From Pelagophyceae sp. CCMP2097 (Eukaryota > Sar > Pelagophyceae): 22,944 bases of DNA. Below are positions 16,618-22,944 of the stretch, one piece after another. The translations under genes and the position numbers were made by a program. The stretch is taken from the NCBI GenBank assembly GCA_026770575.1, contig MU657298.1, positions 18,686-41,629 on the forward strand. Direction: 5' to 3'. The notes below the pieces were generated by a model, which made no database searches, was not told the DNA's origin, and saw nothing but the letters and a program-made list of their open reading frames with translations. Each line of letters starts with the position of its first letter. Position 1 is the first letter of the stretch.

Positions 16618-17513
16618 ATGAGAACCGCGCCTTGGCGCAAGTCTCTCGCGTGCCCTCGGGTCGCGCTCTTGTTTTCGGTCGGTGCTGGCCTGCTGGTCTT
16701 GGCGCACTCGCTGCGCGTCGGCCCCGGAATGACGCCGCCTCAAGATGCGAGCGGCGTTGTACGATCAGCTGACGGCCGCTTCACCGTGCGCGTCCTGTCT
16801 GTTGCGGACGCTCGCGTATCCGATATCCTATCAGTCGCGGACGCTCGCCCCTCCAGGCCGTCGGCGCCTTCCTAGACGACTCGACGTACCGCATGGCGTT
16901 CCGCGACGCGCAGAACGCACCGCTGACCTGGGAGCAGATCCTGCGCGCGTGGCGCGACGAAGCGTTTGCCGGGTTCTTCAGCAAGTGCCTCGCAGACACG
17001 CCGTTCGACTCGTTCTTTTGGGAGTGCCCGGGCCTGAACGTGCACGCGCTGGCCCGCGAATTCGAGTTCGTCACCGTGCGCGCGCACGGCTTCGCGCCCG
17101 CGTCGCCGGTGCGTCCCGCGCGCCGAGCCGCCGAGGGACTCTGGAAAGTCGACCCTCGGCGCAAACAGGCCGACTTTGCCGGGCATCTGCAGCAGTGCAC
17201 CGCACCAGTCGTCGCGTTCCCCAACCTGGGCCGCGACGCCATGCTCGTCGCCCCGTGCCCGGTCGGCGACCGCGCCGCCTACGGCCACCTTGCCGCCTTT
17301 GTGCGCAGGGCGCCGGTGCCGCAGCAAGTCGCGCTCTGGCAGCAAGTCGCCGCGACGCTGACGGCGATCGTAGACCAGCAACGCGCTCGACCGGTCTGGC
17401 TCTCGACCGAAGGGAGCGGCGTGCCCTGGCTCCACATTCGCATGGACGCAAGGCCCAAGTACTACCACCACACACCCTACCAAAGCCCCCCGCAGCACGT
17501 CGCAGCTTCATAA
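16618..17513 (+). CDS. DUF6940-like protein with N-terminal membrane anchor
   Basis: Predicted 274 aa in two exons: 16618-16785 and 16857-17513. The intron is GT-AG, 71 nt, and phase-0 joining gives SADGRFT-AVGAFLDDSTYRM. A hydrophobic segment, VALLFSVGAGLLVLAHSL (residues 15-32), is a signal anchor or targeting peptide. The body carries LTWEQILRAWRD, FDSFFWECPGLN, FPNLGRDAMLVAPCP, and WLSTEGSGVPWLHIRMD followed by RPKYYHHTPY. These match my memory of a family of unknown function (DUF6940) seen in bacteria and some algae; the name was not checked. The His/Asp/Arg-rich C-terminal motif looks like an active site, but no reaction is known to me. An alternative start at 16729 would drop the anchor. 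Confidence 0.75.
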
Positions 17514-17848
17514 CATGCGTGCCCGGTCGCAGGGGGTTTGCGCTCCAGGGCCATGCGCAGGGACCGGGCAATCGTTATAGCGGCGTCTCCTCTGGACTCC
17601 GACGTCAGCCTCTGGCCGGCCTCCTCTGCGCCGGCCACAGACCGCTGGAGACGGCACAGTCGACTGAAACGGCCCAGCGCCGGTCCTACACCGGCCTCTT
17701 GGCGGGCAACGGCCAGAGCTTGGCCGTGGGCCCGCTTGCCCGTGTAGCAGCGCCCCGGTCTTGAATCGCTGAACTCGTTTAGCGATTTCGAAAGCGAAGT
17801 CGCACGTGCACGTGTGCACGGCCGTGCACGGCGCCCGCCCGCCGCGGC
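17514..17848. promoter_or_regulatory. Upstream region of the glycosylase-like gene, with CACGTGCACGTG
   Basis: A 335 bp spacer. GTTTAGCGATTTCG at 17777-17790 is followed by two abutting CACGTG boxes (17803-17814) and GTGCACGGCCGTGCAC, all within 50 bp of the ATG at 17849. CACGTG is the G-box/E-box bound by bHLH and bZIP factors, so a promoter with stacked sites is plausible. No gene seen. Confidence 0.45.
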
Positions 17849-19157
17849 ATGGCCGTGACCCGGGGCTTGCTACTGCGCGTCGTCGGCTGCTTCTTGCTGG
17901 CGGAGCACGTGTGCGTGCAGAGCGTTGTGCAGCCACGAGCGGTCCTGCACGCGCGCACGAGCGCATCGCCACGGGGAGCGGTCCTCCCGCGCGCGCTGTG
18001 GGCGGGCGCTGCGGCGGCGCACCGCGGCCGCATCGCCGACCTCCTGGGCGACTCGCCCGCGGCGGCGTTCCAGCGCCGCGCGGGGCACCCCCTCTTGAAC
18101 TTTGTCTTCAACTACTACCGGCAGGACCTCAAGCGGCCCGGGAGCCTCGAGTTGTGGACGCCGGGCGCGGGCGTCGCCCTCGAGGCGGGCGGCGACGCCG
18201 AGGACGGAACGCTCCTCTGGCCGTCGTCGGAGCCGTCGGCGTCCGACGGCGGCCTCGTTCGCGCCTACGACCCGAGCGCGTGCGTTAAAAAGTCGCTCGG
18301 CCCGCTGCGCCTCGCTCGGGACACGCTCTGCGCGACGCGCTCGCGCGCGCCGGTCTGGAACTGCCACGGGATGCACGAGTGGGCGATGCTCTACCGCGGC
18401 GAGGGCGCGCCGGAGCCGCTCAAGTACCAGGCCCTGCCTCTGCGCGTGGACCAACGGACGATCAACGACGCAGTGGACGCCGCCGACCTCGTCTGCACGC
18501 ACTGGGACGCCTTTGTGCGCTTCGCCGAGGAAACCAAGCCCCGGAATAGTCATCCCCTGCGCAGCGTCCCAAAGCCTTGCGGCGCGTCGCCCGCCGAGGG
18601 GTGGCTTACGCGACGCGTGTCATGGACGAGCAGGGCGTGGACGAGCAGGGAGTTTGGACGACGCGACCTCTCTGTGCCACGCAGGTCTTGCGCTGAGCCG
18701 CGAGTCGCAGCTGGACCACGACCAGCCGGCGTGCGTGCACGCCAACATGGACCTCCTCAAGTACGCCCTGCGGCTCGCTCCCTTGGTCCCGGCCGAGCTC
18801 ATTGGAGACTGCCTCGAGCATCAACGCACCGGCGTTCCGTCGTACCCTTGAAAGCGAGGGGGACTCCTTTTCTTCGCAAAAAGTCGCGCCTCCCGTAGGC
18901 TCGCTATGGACGCGCGAAGGCTGGACATGCGCGCGTCCCCGTACGACCTGACAGACTCGGGGCTCTCAGAGTTGGACTCGTCGCCCATCCGCGTCGAGAC
19001 GCCCGCGGGCCGTCGCGAGTACGTCCATTTCCAAAGTCAGATCCACGACCGGGCGCAGCCGATCCGAGACGCGCTCCTCGACGCCTACGACCGCTTCTTC
19101 CTCGCGCGGGCGCTTGCATCGGGCACACCAACGCCGCCCGGCGTTTTAAATCGATGA
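17849..19157 (+). CDS. Protein of the bacterial family annotated as 3-methyladenine DNA glycosylase
   Basis: Predicted 362 aa in three exons: 17849-18558, 18698-18817, 18899-19157. Family landmarks are HPLLNFVFNYYR (80-91), WNCHGMHEWAMLYR (170-183), HWDAFVRFAEETKPRN, QPACVHANMDLLKYALRLAP, DCLELAMDARRLDMRASPYD (formed across intron 2), and IRVETPAGRREYVHFQSQ. In Actinobacteria this family is labelled 3-methyladenine DNA glycosylase, but it lacks the AlkA/MPG folds I know and the activity is unproven. Both introns need GC donors (GCGCAG at 18559, GCATCA at 18818). For intron 1 the alternative 18560-18684 also keeps frame. N-terminal RGLLLRVVGCFLLAEHVC looks like a signal peptide, odd for a nuclear repair enzyme and suggesting an organelle or another role. 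Tail-to-tail with the EamA gene, 134 bp apart. Confidence 0.8.
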
Positions 19158-19291
19158 TTTATAAATGGCCGTATGTGACTAGAAAGCTGTTGGGCCCTCA
19201 GCCTGAATCGCTAGTCCCAGCCCACCTCTCCGTGCCCCGGGGGAGTGCGAGACTGCGAGTCGTGTGGTCCATTTTACTGAAGCGGAGCGCA

Positions 19292-20932
19292 TCAAGGCCG
19301 TGGTCGCGCGTGGACCAGCGGCGCGTCCGCGTGCTCAAAGGAGTCGTCGTCGTGGGCGTCGCCGTCGTCGTCCGACGCGTCCCGCGGCGGCGCCGCCTTC
19401 TCGGCTCGGCGGTGCGAACACGAGTCGAACGCGCCGGCTGCGGCGGCGTTGGCAGCGACGACACATGCGCCGCCTATGAGCTGCTGCGGCGCGAGCGCGT
19501 CGCCGAGCGCGGCCGCGGCGAATACCGCGGCGAAGAACGGCTCCAGCGCGTACGCGAGCGCCGCCGTCGCCGGCGGCACCGCCTGCTGCGCAAAGGACAT
19601 GGCCCACGTCGTCGCGCCGACGACGAAGACGCCGTTCCAGAGTACTCCGATGAGGACTCGCGGGGACGCGAGCCACGCCGCCGCCGAGAACGCGGTGTCG
19701 GCCGCACCAAAGTCCAAAAACACGTGCACCGCGCGCCACGCGACCAGCGCGAAGAGATCGAGGGCGGCGTTCGCGGCGACCTGCCCCGCCGCTTGCGCCG
19801 CCGCGTCGACCTAGGCGCGCACGGCTATCGGGTCGTACGGACGGCGCGCGGCGACGCCCTCGGACGGCGCGGGATCATACGTCGCTGTAGGCCCCGAGGC
19901 GCATGGTGTGCACGGCGTAGCAGAGCGCCGCCGCCAGGGACGCCACCACCGCGATGCCCCGCCGCGCGTCGGCGCGCGGACCCGCAGCGGTGCCACCCGC
20001 GGCGCCGCCCGTCGCATCGCCCGCGGCGTCGAAGAGCGTCACGAGCACGATGCCGCACAGCGCGAGCGCGCTCGGCCCGAACCTTAAAAACGCGGCCGCG
20101 CGTAAGAAGGAGGCGCCGGCGCCGTACGCGCGACGTCGCGGTACAGAGAACGGCATGCTTGGGAGAACGCGGGCGCTGGTGGACGCGCCGGCGCCAAGGC
20201 GACGGCCGGTCGCGGTCGCCGTTTCCCGTCGCGGCGTCGGAGGTCTCCGAGAGCAGTGGCTCGAGGAATGGAACGAGGACCACCGACGACTGCACGAGGA
20301 TGGCCTGCGCGGCGGCAGAGCTATGGCATCTCCACTCTTCAACATGCGCGGGGTGTGCAGCAGTCGACGAGGTCCCACGTCGACGCCGCGCGTCATACGT
20401 TGAGCGTCGCGGTGGTCCAGCGGAGGCCCACGAGCTGCAGGAGTTGCCCGAAGAATAGGTACGTACCTACCGGATAGAGGTACACATGGTCCGACGGAGC
20501 GCATGCCGGGCGCGGCAGCGACGCGCGTGTGGCACTCCGGGCCACTGTAGGCTGCGCATGACCCCGGGCCAGTGTAGGCCGGACAAGTCTCCATCGCGTC
20601 GCCCCGATTCAACTGGGAGACGACGAGCCGGGGCTCCACGCGCCGAGTTCAAGGCTGCCGACGACGAGCCGGCGGCGCTGCGCGGGCGGCCACGCTTCAC
20701 GTTTGCCGCTGATGCCCGCGGCCGGCGCGCACGCCGCCTGCGCGGCCCAGAGTGCGGCGAGCGACGCCGCGCCGACGCAGTGCGTCGCCAGCGCGACGAA
20801 CAGCAGCGGCGGCGCCGCGCCGCCGGCGCCCAGCAGGAGCTTCGTCGCCGGCGCGTATGAGCCCCAGAGGATGGGTACGGCCAGCAGCGCACAACGCCGC
20901 GCCGCGGGCCAGGGCGGCGGCGCGCGATGCAT
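19292..20932 (-). CDS. EamA/DMT-superfamily transporter, about five exons
   Basis: Predicted about 420-aa, roughly ten-helix transporter. Exons (-): 20932-20635, 20466-20399, 20304-about 20204, about 20157-19881, 19810-19292. The first helix is LLAVPILWGSYAPATKLLLG, then GSLELGAW joins STYLFFGQLLQLVGLRWTTA (intron 1, 168 nt, GC donor). TLN joins AILVQSSVVLVPFLEPLL (GTATGA donor). The next repeat begins LCYAVHTMRLGAYSD and the last half has GVLWNGVFVVGATTWAMSFA, AYALEPFFAAVFAAAALGD and PQQLIGGACVVAANAAAAGA. This is the two-times-five-helix EamA layout known in plants and algae. Intron 3 is unresolved: frames require phase 2, with acceptor either before CATG (20157) or before GTTCGG (20082). 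The C-terminus is Asp-rich. Substrate unknown. Confidence 0.8.
20529..20580. repeat. Two-copy repeat within EamA intron 1
   Basis: ACTCCGGGCCACTGTAGGC (about 20533) and ACCCCGGGCCAGTGTAGGC (about 20561) are near-identical direct repeats 28 nt apart inside the longest resolved intron of the window. Confidence 0.7.
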
Positions 20933-21265
20933 TATTATTAAAACTAGTTGGCCATCATCCGAGTCGTTACTATACTAGGAATCCTACTAGGATTCCTAGT
21001 AGGTGGCACTGTATTACCATAGCGCACCGGAGGTACTGCAGACCCCCAGAGGGGGCCTTTGTCTCTATTTCGGGTCTTTTCTAAAGGACAATACCTTTCA
21101 TTATGCGACACGCAATCAAATCCATTCAATTCAGCGACAGGTTCCTACCGCCCAAGCTCCCGACACGCCATCCTGCTCCGAATCGACGCACAATCGCACC
21201 CTAGGCGCCCTCCGGCAATTCGTTGCCATTATCTTACTTGAAAAGATTATCCTCCCCTTCGAACT
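20933..21265. other. Upstream region of EamA with palindromes, then spacer
   Basis: CTAGGAATCCTACTAGGATT and CCTAG at 20975-20999 form an extended imperfect palindrome 43 bp upstream of the EamA ATG. GTAGGTGGCACTGTA, shared with 5919-5933, follows. A GACCCCCAGAGGGGGCC hairpin is at 21041. Beyond that I see no gene. Confidence 0.5.
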
Positions 21266-21367
21266 CTATTCAGACACTTTGGCGGTGGCCTCCAAGCGGT
21301 CGGCAAGCGTCACCTCGCCGACGCCGAAGAGCTTGATGAGCTCCAGCGCAACGGAGTCGTCGGACAT
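21266..21367 (-). CDS. Small ORF, possible truncated gene
   Basis: Frame of 33 codons, ATG at 21367: it starts MSDDSVALELIKLFGVGEVT, then has LADRLEATAKVSE before TAG. The peptide is well balanced, amphipathic and GC3-rich, unlike neighbouring frames, and it ends at the border to AT-rich DNA. It could be the first exon of a truncated or transposon-carried gene. Family not recognised. Confidence 0.3.
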   Translation of the reverse strand: MSDDSVALELIKLFGVGEVTLADRLEATAKVSE

Positions 21368-21880
21368 GTAGATGCATATTTACGGAATGGAACGTCGATG
21401 CGGTGCAGCGACGCAATCACGCACCGCCCGGAAACTTCTTCATGAAGAGGTCCTTCGTCGTCGGCCCGCGTTCGTCGGCGCCGCGGCCGCATCGACATCC
21501 AGGCGGCCAGAAACAACACGTTAACACCTAAAGACGAGGGCGGGAGCAACAGGTGCGGCGCGTGCGAGAAAGCGAGCGGCGAAATGAGCGCAATGCGCGT
21601 CCACGCCAAAACATCATGCGCCTGACAAAACGACGAGCCTGCCTGCGCCGGAAACGATGAGGGCGACGGGTATGACATGCGCGGGCCCGCGAGCGAGGAT
21701 AGAAGCGCAGCACGAACAAACGCCAACTGCGCCTGGCCGGCCGGCGCGGATGACCTACGCCTCTTGCGCGCACAATTCCTCCTGGCACATGCGCGCCACT
21801 CGCACATCATCTTTGCCGCAGGGGCAACAACCGCGACGGGTTCACAATCAGAAGAGCCATGCAGGCTTGCCACTCGGGCG
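21368..21880. other. Spacer of uncertain coding
   Basis: Mixed-composition DNA between the small ORF and the repeat array. The - strand stays open through it (21310-22161, 283 codons), but the translated composition (RRRRTRADDEG, SSSSSSASAR) is unconvincing and matches nothing. No other structure seen. Confidence 0.35.
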
Positions 21881-22075
21881 ACGTCCCACTCGGGGTTACT
21901 TGAGCCATTCAGGCTTGCCACACGGGCACCATTCAGGCTTGCCGCTCGGGCGCCCTCTAAAGGGTTTGGCACTCGGCCGCCCACGACGGGGTTTGCCACT
22001 CGTGCGCCCTCTAAAGGGTTTGGCACTCGGCCGCCCACGACGGGGTTTGCCACTCGGGCGCCCACTAAGGGATTA
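21880..22075 (-). repeat. 27/54-bp tandem repeat encoding 9-residue units
   Basis: The - strand reads NPLVGARVA NPVVGGRVP NPLEGARVA NPVVGGRVP NPLEGARAA, then SLNGARVA-type units. At DNA level a 53-nt block (GCGCCCTCTAAAGGGTTTGG onward) at 21950-22002 recurs exactly at 22004-22056. The period of 27 and higher-order 54 bp keeps both strands open. It may be part of the - frame 21310-22161 or simply minisatellite DNA. Confidence 0.75.
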
Positions 22076-22231
22076 GCGGCTGCGATGTTGCAGCGGCGCA
22101 GGATGGATCGGCACAGCCGGTCCAAACCACGCGCGACCCTCGCAACCGCACGCAGCAGCATGCTGCATGCGCGCAGCGCCGCGCGGCGCGCACGTCTTGA
22201 TTGCTTTGGAGTTCCTCACGAATGGAACTGC

Positions 22232-22360
22232 GAATTAGACGGACAGACGGACGGACGGACAGACAAAATTGCCCACGGAGGATCTTCAATAACGACCCCC
22301 GATTAGGGGCCAGGATTTTTTCAAATCCAAAGACCCCCTCCGGGGGTCTGAAAAATAATT
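22232..22360 (-). repeat. Second, inverted copy of the hairpin plus CTGT microsatellite repeat
   Basis: On the - strand: hairpin AGACCCCC-GGAG-GGGGTCT (22331-22349), then CTGGCCCC, ATTGAAGATC, and GGCAATTTTGTCTGTCCGTC with further CTGT/CCGT units to about 22237, ending TAATTCG. The order and flanks match 5427-5575. Confidence 0.7.
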
Positions 22361-22944
22361 TGTAAAAACTGCATTTGATTTTACATGTAATTGCATGTAA
22401 TTTCACGACCCCAAAATTTTGCCTTTGTAGTGCCCTTGAAAATACATCTCCAAATCATCGATATTTGTGAATTTCGGGCGCCTTGCATCTCGAAATTGTG
22501 GCTTTTCCCCACTTGTTTGAACAAAAAATGGACTTTTACCCCAAAAACATGCGCATGCAGAGCCACACCTCGTTTTTGAGCTCGTCAGTTCGCCGGGGCG
22601 ACTCGGCGGAGCCTCCCGCTCGCGCTAAGCCCCATTGCGCCTCGTTTGAGCGCCTCTAAAAATATGACCTTCACTTTACACTGTAAATACGTGTGTAACA
22701 GTAATTACACTGTAATTACAGTAAAAACAGGGGCCCGTGATCCTCTACACTGTCTTTGCCCACCTATACGAGTCGTAAGAAGTCTACTACAATAGGGGTC
22801 GCCGGACTTCGGGGCTGGTGGATACTGGAAAGTCGGTACGGGATATCCGGATGGTGCGTTGTTGCTGGCGCGTGTACTGGAGCGAGTGGGCAGTGGCAAA
22901 GGGTAGCTCCGACGGGTCGTGCCCACCGTGATAGTCGAAGCCCC
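22361..22944. other. AT-rich right flank
   Basis: Contains ACATGTAATTGCATGTAATT near 22383 and an imperfect TTACACTGTAATTACAGTAA palindrome near 22705. No gene, RNA or known element could be supported. Confidence 0.5.

Noticed and set aside
16893..17513. Start of the DUF6940-like protein at 16893
   Set aside because: The conserved N-terminal stretch AVGAFLDDSTYR lies upstream and joins an ATG-initiated exon in phase through a 71-nt GT-AG intron.
21880..22075. CRISPR array
   Set aside because: Repeats are contiguous 27-bp units without unique spacers, in a eukaryotic genome.

Overview
The window is nuclear DNA of a eukaryote. Reading frames break and resume across short introns with GT-AG or GC-AG borders, and protein families stay continuous when those introns are removed. 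Genes are very GC-rich and the spaces between them are AT-richer and full of repeats. One protein starts with a signal peptide followed by an AHGF-QAP junction, which resembles the bipartite presequence of secondary red plastids. Together with the codon style (CTC, GTC, GCC, GAC) this suggests a marine alga such as a pelagophyte (Aureococcus or Pelagomonas type) or a haptophyte. The taxon is inference, not proof.

Layout: 1-1325 is repeat-rich sequence with an LTR-like stretch. 1326-3168 (-) is a five-exon MATE transporter. 3169-10156 is a repeat island. It holds a 1.1 kb TIR element (3264-4390), a nested inverted-repeat element (5056-5420), a 23-bp-stem hairpin joined to a CTGT microsatellite, a SINE-like stretch, a possible hypothetical gene (6089-7652, -) whose first intron carries a 732 bp hAT-like transposon with perfect 8-bp target duplications, five degenerate copies of a 52-codon repeat (about 8000-8760), and a 338 bp element with perfect 29-nt inverted ends.

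From 10157 to 20932 the DNA is gene-dense. In order: a nucleotide-sugar/triose-phosphate-type transporter (+); a CaMK-type kinase (-) divergent from a membrane-anchored pepsin-type protease (+) over a 205 bp shared promoter; a putative plastid membrane protein (+); a DUF6940-like protein (+); a protein of the family annotated in bacteria as 3-methyladenine DNA glycosylase (+); and an EamA/DMT transporter (-). The last 2 kb is again repeats. No operon-like pathway is evident. The shared theme is membrane transport and signalling, and three consecutive + genes encode proteins with hydrophobic N-termini.

Exon boundaries were worked out by hand from reading frame, splice signals and protein continuity. 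Six of about 20 resolved introns need a GC donor. The strongest unusual observation is the hAT-like element, whose 8-bp target duplication is itself the 3' splice site of the intron it enlarged, much as described for transposon-derived introners.
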